NCBI RefSeq assembly: GCF_035918155.1
Contig: NZ_CP109327.1
Span: 5,580,001 to 5,644,000 of the forward strand
Length of the DNA stretch: 64,000 bases
DNA from: Streptomyces sp. NBC_01591
Lineage (GTDB): Bacteria > Actinomycetota > Actinomycetes > Streptomycetales > Streptomycetaceae
Reading direction: 5' to 3'
Both the position numbers and the translations under genes were made by a program. The notes beneath the pieces were generated by a model. It was not told the DNA's origin, ran no database searches, and was given only the letters and a program-made list of their open reading frames with translations. Shown here piece by piece: positions 47,556 to 56,151 of this stretch (within the stretch, counting starts at the first letter, position 1; each line of letters begins with the position of its first letter).

Positions 47556-48515
47556 ATGGAACGAGAGCGGGCCATAGGACTCGACCGGCAGACCGAGTTC
47601 GTCTACCGGATGCTGCTGCGACGCCGCAGATGGCGCATGGCGGAACTGTGCGGCGTGCTCGATGTCACCGAGGAGTGGCTGGGCCGCATCGTCGAAGGAC
47701 TGCGGGAGGAAGGACTCGTCGCAGTCTCGGCCGACGACGACCTGGCCCTGCGGGCCGTCGAACCGTGCCTCGCACTGCCGGCCCTGGCGACCCGGAGATT
47801 CCAGGACGCACAGGGCTCCGGACTGCCCGGGGCGGTGGCGGTGGAACGGCTGATCGCACTGCACGAGCGGGCCGCGGACCGGATCGCCGAGCCGGTCGAG
47901 ACCGGCAGTGTGGACGAGGCGTCGGGGCTCGTGGAGCGGCTGGCCACCACGGTGCGCCGCGAGGTGGTCATGCTGGTGCCCGAACACTGCCCCGGCTCCT
48001 TCGAGTTCTCCCGCCACGTGGCGGAGGCGGTGCTGCGCCGCGACGCCGTGCTCCGGCAGGTGTGGGGTGCGTCGTTCCTGCATCTGCCCGCTGCCGTCGA
48101 GCACGCGCGGTGGCTCGGCGCACAGGGGGCCGCGCCCTGCACCCTGCCGCATGTGCCCACCCGCGCGGTCGTCATCGACGGCGTGGTGGGGGTCCTCTTC
48201 GACGAGAGCGGCGGCGCCCGCGTGCTGCGCGGAGGTACGGCGCTCGACTCGCTGAAGAAGCTCGCCGACCGCCTGTGGGACAGCAGCATGGAGGTCCGTC
48301 AGGCGATGTCCCCCGTTCCCGCGCCGCCGACCCGGCCACGCCGTGAACAGATCCTGCGGCTGCTCGCCGACGGTCTCACCGACGACGCGATCGCCCGCCG
48401 GATCGGGGTGAGCGTGCGCACCGTACGCAACGACGTCGCGTCCACCATGCTCGGCCTCGACGCGCGCAGCCGCTTCCAGGCCGGCGTCCGCGCCGCCCAG
48501 ATGGGACTGCTCTGA
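47556..48515 (+). CDS. LuxR-like cluster regulator 3 with TrmB-like N-terminus
   Basis: The 319-residue protein has an N-terminal winged helix (LDRQTEFVYRMLLRRRRWRM, LCGVLDVTEEWLGRIVEGLR), a middle PLD-like region (VRREVVMLVPEHCPGSFEF, TRAVVIDGVVGVLFDE) and a LuxR HTH (REQILRLLADGLTDDAIARR, IGVSVRTVRNDVASTML, then SRFQAGVRAAQMGLL). It is the full-length form of the architecture that regulators 1 and 2 share in shortened form, and of the protein at 26163. It is expressed from P3 and lies just upstream of the biosynthetic operon. Confidence 0.85.
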   Translation: MERERAIGLDRQTEFVYRMLLRRRRWRMAELCGVLDVTEEWLGRIVEGLREEGLVAVSADDDLALRAVEPCLALPALATRRFQDAQGSGLPGAVAVERLIALHERAADRIAEPVETGSVDEASGLVERLATTVRREVVMLVPEHCPGSFEFSRHVAEAVLRRDAVLRQVWGASFLHLPAAVEHARWLGAQGAAPCTLPHVPTRAVVIDGVVGVLFDESGGARVLRGGTALDSLKKLADRLWDSSMEVRQAMSPVPAPPTRPRREQILRLLADGLTDDAIARRIGVSVRTVRNDVASTMLGLDARSRFQAGVRAAQMGLL

Positions 48516-48693
48516 CCGCCCGCCGACGGCCGCGCGCCCCAATACCCCACCAAGTCACTCCTGATTCTTGCCAGTTGCTGCAACGGAATCTCCGGAGCCC
48601 CCGGTGCTTTGCCACTCTGATGGCGGCGCCGGGCCGGTTCACCGCGGCGCGGCTGCCATTTCCCGAGCTACCTCCCGGAGGCGAGGAGATTTC

Positions 48694-49692
48694 ATGTCCG
48701 TCGACGTCGGAAACGTGTTGGACCGAAAGACCGGCATCGTGCTCACCGAGGAAGAGAGGACCGAGCTCGAAATAGTCGCCTCCCATGTGAGCGGAATCCA
48801 GCCGCGCGCGGTGGACGACCGGTTCTGGATCGATTCTGCCCGGGACCTCTCGGCTCTTCTCCCGATCAGACTGCGGCAGACACTGCGCCGGTTCGTACGC
48901 GATCCGGGAGCCGACGCGATGCTTCTGCTGCGCAATCTTCCGGTGGATCCCGAATCCCTTCCGGACACGCCCAGCACCCCCGGTTCCGTGCAGCGTTCGA
49001 GCACACTGCCCGCCTCCGTGCTCGCTCTGATCTCGCTCCAGCTCGGTGAGCTGATGGCCTTCCAGGAGGAGAAGTCCGGGGCCCTGGTGCAGGACGTGGT
49101 GCCCGTCCCCGGCATGGAGGAGTTCCAGGGCAACGCGGGCGCGGCCCAGCTGACGATGCATGTGGAGAACGCCTTCCACCCGCTGCGGCCCGACCTCGTA
49201 GGCCTGATGTGCCTGCGCAACGACCACGACAACATCGCCGGCCTGCGGGTCGCGTCCATCCGCAACGCGCTGCCGCTGCTCTCCGAGAAGACCCGCAGGC
49301 TGCTCCACGAGCCGAGGTTCGTCACCGCGCCGCCGGCCTCCTTCGGCGACCTCCAGTCGCTGCCCGAGCCGCACGGAATCCTCAGCGGCGCCCCGCAGGA
49401 CCCCGACGTGAAGGTCGACTTCACCAGCACCGAGGCGCTGGACCCGGACGCGGCACGGGCGATGGCGGAGCTCGGCGAGGTGTTCGCCGAGGTGCGCAGG
49501 ACCGTCGTGCTGGAGCCCGGCGACCTCGCGTACGTCGACAACCGGCTCGCGCTGCACGGCCGGACCGCGTTCAGCCCGCGCTACGACGGCCGGGACCGCT
49601 GGCTCCAGCGCGCCTTCGTCCAGCTGGACCTGCGTCGTTCCCGGCCGCGCCGGGCCGACGACGGACAGGTGCAGTCCAGCGCCGCGGCCTGA
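48694..49692 (+). CDS. Fe(II)/2-oxoglutarate-dependent amino acid beta-hydroxylase (AsnO/VioC-like)
   Basis: The 332-residue protein has the clavaminate-synthase-like iron triad H156-x-E158 (MHVENAFH) and H288 (LALHGR), with R302 or R306 (DRWLQR) for the 2-oxoglutarate carboxylate. These positions nearly match AsnO (H155, E157, H287 as I recall). Relatives hydroxylate C3 of free Asn, Arg or other amino acids for NRPS pathways, so it likely makes a beta-hydroxy amino acid building block for the peptide. GAGGAGAT precedes the ATG. First gene of the biosynthetic operon. Confidence 0.88.
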   Translation: MSVDVGNVLDRKTGIVLTEEERTELEIVASHVSGIQPRAVDDRFWIDSARDLSALLPIRLRQTLRRFVRDPGADAMLLLRNLPVDPESLPDTPSTPGSVQRSSTLPASVLALISLQLGELMAFQEEKSGALVQDVVPVPGMEEFQGNAGAAQLTMHVENAFHPLRPDLVGLMCLRNDHDNIAGLRVASIRNALPLLSEKTRRLLHEPRFVTAPPASFGDLQSLPEPHGILSGAPQDPDVKVDFTSTEALDPDAARAMAELGEVFAEVRRTVVLEPGDLAYVDNRLALHGRTAFSPRYDGRDRWLQRAFVQLDLRRSRPRRADDGQVQSSAAA

Positions 49693-49818
49693 GGGCGCCG
49701 TCCGGCCCGGGGCAATTGCAGCAAGGTGCACCGGGGCTGCCCAAGTGTCCTGCGGTGCACAAGGGTTGGCGTCGCCGGAGCACCGGCAAACCATCACACC
49801 CGAATGAGGAGAACGAAG

Positions 49819-50070
49819 ATGACCACTGCCGTCAATGAGCGTCAAGAGAAGATCAAGGACATTGTCTGCGACATTCTCGAGATCGAGCCCGAGGACGTCA
49901 CCGAGACCAGCCTCTTCAAGGAGGACCACGACGCCGACTCGCTGCGCGCCATCGAGATCCTCGCGTCGCTGGAGAAGGAATTCCACATCGAGATCGACCA
50001 GGCCGAACTGGGCCGGATGGTCAATCTCAAGAGCGTCTACCAGGTCGTTTCCGATATAGCCGGCTGGTAA
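49819..50070 (+). CDS. Acyl carrier protein 1
   Basis: The 83-residue ACP has the phosphopantetheine site DADSLRAIEIL (S41) in place of the usual DSL/LDSL, with helices IKDIVCDILEIE and NLKSVYQVVSDIAGW. It should carry the growing polyketide chain for the KS pairs encoded directly downstream. AATGAGGAGAA lies upstream of the ATG, and the gap to KS1 is 47 bases. The PPTase at 39380 is the likely activating enzyme. Confidence 0.92.
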   Translation: MTTAVNERQEKIKDIVCDILEIEPEDVTETSLFKEDHDADSLRAIEILASLEKEFHIEIDQAELGRMVNLKSVYQVVSDIAGW

Positions 50071-50117
50071 TCCGAACCACCACACCACGGACCATCGAGA
50101 CTGGTTGGGGAGATTTC

Positions 50118-51365
50118 ATGACGTCGTTCTCCACGGACGACCCGGACGGTGCGCAGAGAGTGGTCCTGAGCGGTTTCGGGGTGTTCTCCAGCATCGGGAT
50201 CGGGGCGGACGCGTTCGCCGAGGGACTGCGCGCCGGGCGCAGCGGTGCCAAGCCCATCACGAGCTTCGACACCACCGGCTTCGCCTACGCCAACGGCTGC
50301 GAGGTCAGCGACTTCGACCCCGGCCGGTGGATCCGTAATCAGGAGCTCGAACAGCTCGGCCGGGCCGCCCGGTTCTCGGTGGCCGCCGCCAGGATGGCCA
50401 CCGAGGACGCCGGGCTCGCTCCCGAGGAGTTGCGCACCAAGCGCGGGCTCATCTCGATCGGCACCACCGACGGGGAGTCCCGCGACCTCGACAGTCTGGT
50501 GGAGACCGAGATCCGGACCGGGCCCGAGGACATGGACCCCGCGGTCGCCCGGCGGGTCAGGGCGGGCCGGCTCTCCACGGCCATCGCCCACGAACTCGGC
50601 CTCACCGATGTGGAGGCCGTCACCATTCCCACCGCGTGCGCGGCCGGCAACTACGCCATCGGATACGGCTACGACGCGGTGCGCGCCGGCGAGGTGGACT
50701 TCGCGCTGTGCGGGGGAGCCGACGCCCTGTGCCGCAAGACCTTCGCGGGCTTCTACCGGCTCGGCACCATCGCCCCCGAGCGCTGCCAGCCCTTCGACGC
50801 CGACCGCAAGGGCATCCTCACCGGCGAGGGCGCGGGCGTGCTGGTGCTCGAAAGCCTGGCATCGGCGAGGGCCCGCGGCGCCCGGATCTACGCCGAGGTG
50901 CTCGGATACGGACTCAACTGCGACGCCCACCACCAGGTGGCCCCCAACGGGGCGAGCGTCGGCAGGGCCATGAGGCTCGCCCTCGACGACGCCGGGGTCA
51001 AGCCCGAACAGGTCGACCTCATCTCGGCGCACGGCACCGGGACGAAGGCCAACGACGTCACCGAGGCCCAGGCCATCCGCGAGGTCTTCGGCGAAGCCCC
51101 CCGGACCGTCTCGATCAAGTCCATGATCGGCCACACCATGGGCGCCGCCAGCGCCCTGTCCGCGATCGCCTGCTCACTGGCGATCGTCCACGGCTTCATC
51201 CCGCCGACCATCAACCACGTACGCACCGACCCCGAGTGCGACGTCGACTGCGTGCCCAACGAGGCGGTGGCGGCCGACCTCAACATCGTGCTCAACAACG
51301 GCCTGGCGTTCGGCGGCAACAACGCGGTCGTCGCCCTCGGGAAGTACGAGGAGCGGGTCCGATGA
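50118..51365 (+). CDS. Beta-ketoacyl synthase 1 (FabF-like, complete triad)
   Basis: The 415-residue KS has all catalytic residues: C174 (IPTACAAGNYA), H305 (SAHGTGTKANDVTE) and H339 (MIGHTMGAAS), plus NNGLAFGGNNAVVAL at the end. It elongates ACP-bound chains by decarboxylative condensation with malonyl-ACP. It is related to the KS subunits of highly reducing type II systems that make polyene acyl chains. The next gene overlaps its stop (ATGA), so the two are translationally coupled and may form a dimer. Confidence 0.95.
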   Translation: MTSFSTDDPDGAQRVVLSGFGVFSSIGIGADAFAEGLRAGRSGAKPITSFDTTGFAYANGCEVSDFDPGRWIRNQELEQLGRAARFSVAAARMATEDAGLAPEELRTKRGLISIGTTDGESRDLDSLVETEIRTGPEDMDPAVARRVRAGRLSTAIAHELGLTDVEAVTIPTACAAGNYAIGYGYDAVRAGEVDFALCGGADALCRKTFAGFYRLGTIAPERCQPFDADRKGILTGEGAGVLVLESLASARARGARIYAEVLGYGLNCDAHHQVAPNGASVGRAMRLALDDAGVKPEQVDLISAHGTGTKANDVTEAQAIREVFGEAPRTVSIKSMIGHTMGAASALSAIACSLAIVHGFIPPTINHVRTDPECDVDCVPNEAVAADLNIVLNNGLAFGGNNAVVALGKYEERVR

Positions 51366-52501
51366 GCTGGCTGGTCAGTGGAGTGGGCGCGGTCGCCGGA
51401 GTGGGCCGCGACCCCCGGGAACTCTTCGACGGACTCTGCGCGGGCCGCACCGCCCACGCCGAACTGCGCGGCTTCGACCGTTCGCGGTACGCCGCCCGGT
51501 ACGCGTACGAGATCGACGACCGGCCGGTGCCGGGCGCCGATGTGCCGGGGCGGGCCACCAAATGGCTGCTGGAAGCGGTCGCGCAGGCCGCCCGGGACGC
51601 GGGCCTGGGCGAGGACCTCTCGGGTGTGCCCGTCCTCGTCGGCACGGGGCTGCGCGAGCTGCGCTCCGTCGAGCTGTGGTGGCGCGACGGCACACCCATG
51701 GACGCGGGCCGGCTGCACTTCGGCCACGCCCTGCGGGAACGGTTCGGCACCACGGACACGTACACCTTCGCCAATGCCTGCTCGGCCTCGCTGTACGCGC
51801 TGGCGATGGGCACCGACCTGCTCGAACTGGGCGAGGCGGACACGGTGATCGCCGCCGGGGTGGATGTGCTCACCGAGAGCATGTACGGGCTGGTGGAGCG
51901 CGTCCATCCCACCCCGCCGGACCGGGTCAGGCCCTTCGACCGCGACCGCACGGGCGCGGTCATGGGCGACGGCGCCGCCGCCGTCGTGCTGCGGCGCGAC
52001 GGAGCGCGACGGCCGGGCAGGGTGCACGGGCGGCTGCGTTCGGTCGGGCTCAACTGCGACGCGCACCACGCCACCGCGCCGGACCACGCCGGTATCGCCT
52101 CGGCGATCCGGCAGGCGCACGACGTGGCCGGGCTGAAGCCCAAGGACATCGATCTGGTGATGCTGCACGGCACCGGCACGCTGCTCAACGACGAGGCCGA
52201 GGCCACCGCGGTCGCCGAGGTCTTCGGCCCGCACGTCGGCAATCCCCTGATGACGGCGATCAAGTCGATGACCGGCCACACCTCGGGCGCGTCCGGACTG
52301 ATCGGCCTGATCACGGCGATGCGCGCGCTGGAGGAGGGCCGGGTGCCGCCCACGCTCGGGCTCTCCCGGCCGGTCGAGGAAGCCGCGGAATTCCGGTTCG
52401 TCACCGGTGAGGAAGCCGTCGGCGAACTGTCGGTGGCCCAGATCAATGCGTTCGGCTTCGGCGGCATCAACGCCGTCGCGGTCGTGGAGGCGGTCCGTTG
52501 A
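51362..52501 (+). CDS. Beta-ketoacyl synthase 2 (complete triad)
   Basis: The 379-residue second KS keeps C140 (FANACSASLYA), H269 (MLHGTGTLLNDEAE) and H306 (MTGHTSGASG), and ends INAFGFGGINAVAVVEAV. It is therefore catalytic rather than a chain-length factor. Two active KS proteins in one operon suggest different roles, such as initiation with a specific primer versus elongation, or different chain lengths. It overlaps the upstream KS by four bases and the downstream KS-like gene through TTGA. Confidence 0.93.
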   Translation: MSWLVSGVGAVAGVGRDPRELFDGLCAGRTAHAELRGFDRSRYAARYAYEIDDRPVPGADVPGRATKWLLEAVAQAARDAGLGEDLSGVPVLVGTGLRELRSVELWWRDGTPMDAGRLHFGHALRERFGTTDTYTFANACSASLYALAMGTDLLELGEADTVIAAGVDVLTESMYGLVERVHPTPPDRVRPFDRDRTGAVMGDGAAAVVLRRDGARRPGRVHGRLRSVGLNCDAHHATAPDHAGIASAIRQAHDVAGLKPKDIDLVMLHGTGTLLNDEAEATAVAEVFGPHVGNPLMTAIKSMTGHTSGASGLIGLITAMRALEEGRVPPTLGLSRPVEEAAEFRFVTGEEAVGELSVAQINAFGFGGINAVAVVEAVR

Positions 52502-53481
52502 GCACACTGGTGACCGGGATCGGCATCGCCGTCGCGGGTGTCGGGGCCCCCGGCGATCTGCTGCGGCCCAGGCAGCCGGAGAGCGCGCCCGTCGAGCCGA
52601 GGGAACGCCTCGGCCGCAAGGGACTGCGCTACAAGGACCGTGCCACCCAGCTGAGTTACTGCGCGGCACGCGACGCGCTGGCGGAGGCGCGGCTGCTCGA
52701 CGACGACGGACGGGCCCTGCACGGCGACCGGATCGCCGTCGTCGCCAGCTCCAACTACGGGAACCTGGACACGATCTGCCGGACGGTCGAGACGATCGCG
52801 GCCGAGACCGCGTCCGCCGCCAGCCCGATGGACCTGCCCAACGCCTCCAGCAATGTGCTGGCCTCCTCGGTGGCGATCCGGTTCGGCCTCACCGGTCCCA
52901 ACCTCATGCTGTGCAACGGCGAGACCTCGGGCACCGACGCGGTGCGCTGGGCGCTCGCCCTGCTCGGCTCGGGCCGCGCCGACCAGGTGCTCGTCCTCGG
53001 GGCCGAACCGGACACCGTCGCGGCCCGGAAGCTGACCGGCCAGGACACCGCCTTCGACGGCGCGGCCGCGCTGCTCCTTGAGACGCAGCGGACCGCGGCG
53101 GCCCGGGGCGCACGGGCGCGCGCCGGTATCGGCGGGCACGCGCGGGGCGCCGGACTGGCGGACTGCCTGGCCGGGCTCGGCAGCCACGACGCCCGCACCC
53201 CGGCGGCCTGGCAGGCACCGGACACCACCGGAACCGGCGGCGTACCGGACGGTGTCGGAACCGGGATGCCGGACGGTGCCGGTGTTCTCGACGGTGTACG
53301 GGATCTGGGGCTCGCCCGGCAGTGGCGTGGCGCGTCGGGGGCGCTGGGCGTGCTCCAGTGCGCCGCGTCGGCCGGCTGGTTCGCCGCGGGCGGCGCGAGC
53401 CCGGTGTACGCCGTGACCGGCGGCGGCACCTCCGGGCCCGCCGCCGGGCTGGTCCTGGTGGGTCCCGGGGAGGCGGGGTGA
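52498..53481 (+). CDS. Degenerate KS-like protein A (chain-length-factor-like)
   Basis: The 327-residue protein has the KS fold in shortened form (MSTLVTGIGIAVAGVGAPGD, SNVLASSVAIRFGLTGPNL). The active-site Cys is replaced: the motif reads LCNGETSGTDA, with E142 at the Cys position. The C-terminal half is short and Gly/Ala-rich, and no HGTGT or GH motif is seen. It is probably a non-catalytic partner that shapes the KS tunnel, as CLFs do. The TTG start overlapping the KS2 stop is unusual; a GTG four codons later (52510) is an alternative. Confidence 0.85.
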   Translation: MSTLVTGIGIAVAGVGAPGDLLRPRQPESAPVEPRERLGRKGLRYKDRATQLSYCAARDALAEARLLDDDGRALHGDRIAVVASSNYGNLDTICRTVETIAAETASAASPMDLPNASSNVLASSVAIRFGLTGPNLMLCNGETSGTDAVRWALALLGSGRADQVLVLGAEPDTVAARKLTGQDTAFDGAAALLLETQRTAAARGARARAGIGGHARGAGLADCLAGLGSHDARTPAAWQAPDTTGTGGVPDGVGTGMPDGAGVLDGVRDLGLARQWRGASGALGVLQCAASAGWFAAGGASPVYAVTGGGTSGPAAGLVLVGPGEAG

Positions 53482-54398
53482 GCGGGGGAGAGGCCACCAC
53501 CACGCTGCCCCCGTACACGCAGGGCGCGCCCCGGGCCACCGCCACCGCAGCCGACGGCGCCGGGCGGCCGGTGATCCTGCACCGGCACCCGGTGGACGGG
53601 CCCGAGCACGGCCGGATGCTGCTGCTGCACGGCCTCGGCAACAGCGCGACCGTGTGGGACGACTTCCTGGCGCACCGCGCGCCGGGGTACGAGGTGTGGT
53701 CGGCGGACCTGCCCTGGCGCGGTGCGGGGGTGGACGACTGGCACCACGCGCCGGACACCTCCCCGTGGCTGGCCGAGGCGCTCTCCGGAGTGCCGGGCGG
53801 GGCGGACGTGGTCGTCGCGCACTCCTTCTCCGCGATCCAGCTGCTGTCCCTGCTCGACCGCGAACTCGCCGCCGGGCACGACCCGTTCGCCCACTACGGC
53901 ATCCGCGGCCTGGTGCTCGTCGCGCCGTTCTACCGGCGCCGCCCCGAGGAATTCACCTGGGGCGCCATGACGCGCTATCTGGACGACTTCGAGCGGATCA
54001 TGGAGGAGGGCATCCGGGTCCACTCCGGTGGCCGGCTGGACCCGGAGATCCAGCTGTCGATGGCCCGCCGGGTCTGCGACCGCGTAGGTCCGTACGGCTG
54101 GATGCGGTTCGTGGACAGCTATCTGCGCACCCCGTGGCTGCGGGCCGAGCGGATCGACGTACCCACCGTGATCGTCTGCGGGGAACACGACTTCGCGGTG
54201 GCGCCGGCCGAGGGCCTGAGCCTGGCCGCCGACCTGCCCGACGCACACACGCACATCCTCGCGGACTGCGGGCACTTCCTGATGGCCGAGAGGCCCGAGG
54301 AGTTCTCCGCCGTGGTCGGCGATTTCGTCAGCACACTGTCCGCCAGGGCCCGGCACCACCGGCCCGGCGACCGAGCGTTTGGAGAGCCGGCCCGATGA
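53478..54398 (+). CDS. Alpha/beta hydrolase
   Basis: The 306-residue protein has the alpha/beta hydrolase fold: LLLHGLGNSATVWDDFLAHR (oxyanion), nucleophile Ser in VVVAHSFSAIQLL, Asp in VIVCGEHDFAVAP and His in ILADCGHFLMAERP. The elbow is AHSFS rather than GxSxG. It might hydrolyse a thioester or ester intermediate, act as an acyltransferase, or close a ring. It is coupled on both sides (GTGA overlap upstream, ATGA downstream) to polyketide genes. Confidence 0.85.
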   Translation: MSGGEATTTLPPYTQGAPRATATAADGAGRPVILHRHPVDGPEHGRMLLLHGLGNSATVWDDFLAHRAPGYEVWSADLPWRGAGVDDWHHAPDTSPWLAEALSGVPGGADVVVAHSFSAIQLLSLLDRELAAGHDPFAHYGIRGLVLVAPFYRRRPEEFTWGAMTRYLDDFERIMEEGIRVHSGGRLDPEIQLSMARRVCDRVGPYGWMRFVDSYLRTPWLRAERIDVPTVIVCGEHDFAVAPAEGLSLAADLPDAHTHILADCGHFLMAERPEEFSAVVGDFVSTLSARARHHRPGDRAFGEPAR

Positions 54399-55399
54399 GC
54401 GACGTGACCGAGACCCAGGTCAAGACCCTGTTGCAGACCCCGACCCGGGTGCAGCTGCGCCCCCGGTTCGAGGGGTCCAACATCTGTACCTGGATCGGCT
54501 TCAAGCACGACAACTACCTGGTCGAGGAAGCCGTCCTGGAACACTTCAGGACCGCGGGCCTGTCCACGCGCAGGCTCTACGAGGAGCTCGGCCTCGGCCT
54601 GGACTTCGTGGAGATGGACGTCCGGATCCTCAGCTCGCTGCACCTGGACGACATGGTGACCGCCGATGTGGTGCCGGTCTTCAAGGAGGGCGCGAGCGAG
54701 CTGGCCTTCCGCGTCACGCTGAACGTCGACCGCGACGGCACCTCGGTGAAGGCGGTGACCGGCAAGGCGAAGGTGGTGCTGCGGATCGACACCACGTTCC
54801 CGCCCGAGCCGGTGCCCACAGCCCTGGCCCCGTTCGCGGCGACGCGCCTCGGTACCTCCGAGCCCGGCGCCGAGGCCGCCGTGGCCCCGACGACGCAGCT
54901 CTCGGCCGGCCACGGCACCTCGGGCCCCGACCCGGTGCTGGAGCAACTGACCGCCGGTGCGAACGCGTTCGGCTGGAAGTGGCGGATCCCGTACCCGTAC
55001 TGCCACTTCACCGAGCGGCTCCAGATGTCCGGCTACCTGCGGCAGATGGAAGAGGTCGTGGACCTCTTCCTGGCCGACCGGGGCCTGTCGATCAAGACGC
55101 TCCTCGACGACCGCAAATGGATCCCGGCCTGCTCGCACTCCCACATCCGGATCCTCGACGAGGCCCTCATGGAGGAGGACCTGTACGTCGTCTACACGGT
55201 GGAGGAGGTCTTCAAGGACTTCCTCTACCGGTCCCGCTTCGACACGTACGTCGTACGGGACGGCCGCCTGGTGCAGACGGCCACCGGACATGTCACGCAC
55301 GGCTACGCCGTCATCGACAGCCGCACCGACTGGCACCTGGTGAACTTCGACGCGCACGTGCTGCGGGCCCTGCGCGGCGAACCGGCACCGGACGCATGA
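54395..55399 (+). CDS. Double-hotdog thioesterase-like protein
   Basis: The 334-residue protein contains two hotdog-like halves: residues about 25-150 (FEGSNICTWIGFKHDNYLVE, FVEMDVRILSSLHLDDMVTA) and about 195-325 (YPYCHFTERLQMSGYLRQME, HSHIRILDEALMEEDLYVVY). A linker of about 45 residues rich in Ala, Pro and Gly lies between them. This resembles acyl-ACP thioesterases of the FatA/4-hydroxybenzoyl-CoA-thioesterase group. It may release or transfer the finished acyl chain. It overlaps its neighbours by four bases on both sides. Confidence 0.82.
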   Translation: MSDVTETQVKTLLQTPTRVQLRPRFEGSNICTWIGFKHDNYLVEEAVLEHFRTAGLSTRRLYEELGLGLDFVEMDVRILSSLHLDDMVTADVVPVFKEGASELAFRVTLNVDRDGTSVKAVTGKAKVVLRIDTTFPPEPVPTALAPFAATRLGTSEPGAEAAVAPTTQLSAGHGTSGPDPVLEQLTAGANAFGWKWRIPYPYCHFTERLQMSGYLRQMEEVVDLFLADRGLSIKTLLDDRKWIPACSHSHIRILDEALMEEDLYVVYTVEEVFKDFLYRSRFDTYVVRDGRLVQTATGHVTHGYAVIDSRTDWHLVNFDAHVLRALRGEPAPDA

Positions 55400-55722
55400 G
55401 CCGGCACCTCCTCATCGAGACGCAGGGGCCGTGGGCCGGCCGGGAGTGCGCGTCGTTCGTGCGCGACGCCGCGGCCCTGGCCGGCGGCGGCCACCGCACC
55501 CAGCTCCTCCTCCTCCAGGAAGGGGTGCTGGGCGCCGTGCCCGGTGTGCTGCCGGAGCTCGACGGCTATCTCGCGGCGGACGGCGACCTGCTGGTCGACC
55601 GGTACTCGGTCGCCCAACGCGGCCTGAAACAGGAGCAGTTGGTGGCCGGGTCCCGGCTGGTGGACATGGACGAGATCGCCGGGAACGTGCTCGACGCGGC
55701 GGTGAAGGTGGTGTGGCACTGA
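55396..55722 (+). CDS. DsrE-superfamily protein A (Cys-less, DsrH/TusB-like position)
   Basis: The 108-residue protein has the DsrE Rossmann-like layout (MSRHLLIETQGPWAG, FVRDAAALAGGGHRTQLLLL, RYSVAQRGL). The ending QLVAGSRLVDMDEIAGNVLD is typical of the fold. At the position of the sulfur-carrying Cys it has Asp68, seven residues before the R75-G76 pair, so it cannot carry persulfide there. It overlaps the hotdog gene by four bases and is followed one base later by protein B. It is probably a structural subunit of a three-component complex. Confidence 0.82.
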   Translation: MSRHLLIETQGPWAGRECASFVRDAAALAGGGHRTQLLLLQEGVLGAVPGVLPELDGYLAADGDLLVDRYSVAQRGLKQEQLVAGSRLVDMDEIAGNVLDAAVKVVWH

Positions 55723-55723
55723 C

Positions 55724-56149
55724 ATGGGCAAGGGCATACCGCGTACCAAGGGCATACCGCGTACCGACGTACTGGTCACGCTGATGGGCTCGCCGCACGG
55801 CTCCGACCTGGTCACCAGCGTGCTGCGGCTCGTGGAGGAGATGCTGCGGCAGGACGCGTCCGTCCAGGTGTGGGCGTGCGGTTACGCGACGATGCTCACC
55901 CAGGAGGGCCTCGGCGAGTCCAAGCCGCGCAACCTCGCGCACTGGTCCGGCGACTACCCGTCGACCGTCACGGTGATCCGCGGACTGCTTGCGGCGAACC
56001 CGGGCCGGCTGCACTGGTACGGCTGCCGGTTCTGCAGCGACGAGCGCGGCGCCGTGGCCCATATCCCCGAGGTCAGGCTCCGGGCGCCGTCCGCCTTCGC
56101 CGAGAACGTCGCGGCGGCGGACAAGACCCTGTACGTGGGGGTGCTCTAG
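55724..56149 (+). CDS. DsrE-superfamily protein B (Cys-bearing, DsrE/TusD-like)
   Basis: The 141-residue protein has the DsrE fold (DVLVTLMGSPHGSDLVTSVL, LRLVEEMLRQDASVQVWACG) and the conserved reactive motif WYGCRFCSDERGAVAHIP. C101 aligns with the TusD/DsrE persulfide Cys (seven residues before R108-G109), and C104 is a second Cys. The N-terminus carries a perfect tandem duplication (KGIPRT twice) from an 18-bp DNA repeat. It is the only member of the trio with the catalytic Cys, as in DsrEFH and TusBCD complexes. It may relay sulfur or act by thiol chemistry. Spacing to protein C is two bases. Confidence 0.85.
   Translation: MGKGIPRTKGIPRTDVLVTLMGSPHGSDLVTSVLRLVEEMLRQDASVQVWACGYATMLTQEGLGESKPRNLAHWSGDYPSTVTVIRGLLAANPGRLHWYGCRFCSDERGAVAHIPEVRLRAPSAFAENVAAADKTLYVGVL
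55730..55765 (+). repeat. Perfect 18-bp tandem duplication within DsrE protein B
   Basis: AAGGGCATACCGCGTACC occurs at 55730-55747 and immediately again at 55748-55765, duplicating KGIPRT in frame. The copies are identical, so the event is recent or a sequencing artefact. Confidence 0.9.
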
Positions 56150-56151
56150 CC

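Noticed and set aside
48566..48585. A weak variant of the cluster activator motif before the hydroxylase gene (CCAGTTGCTGCAAC)
   Set aside because: Only about half of the positions match and the promoter spacing is not kept, unlike the three exact copies.
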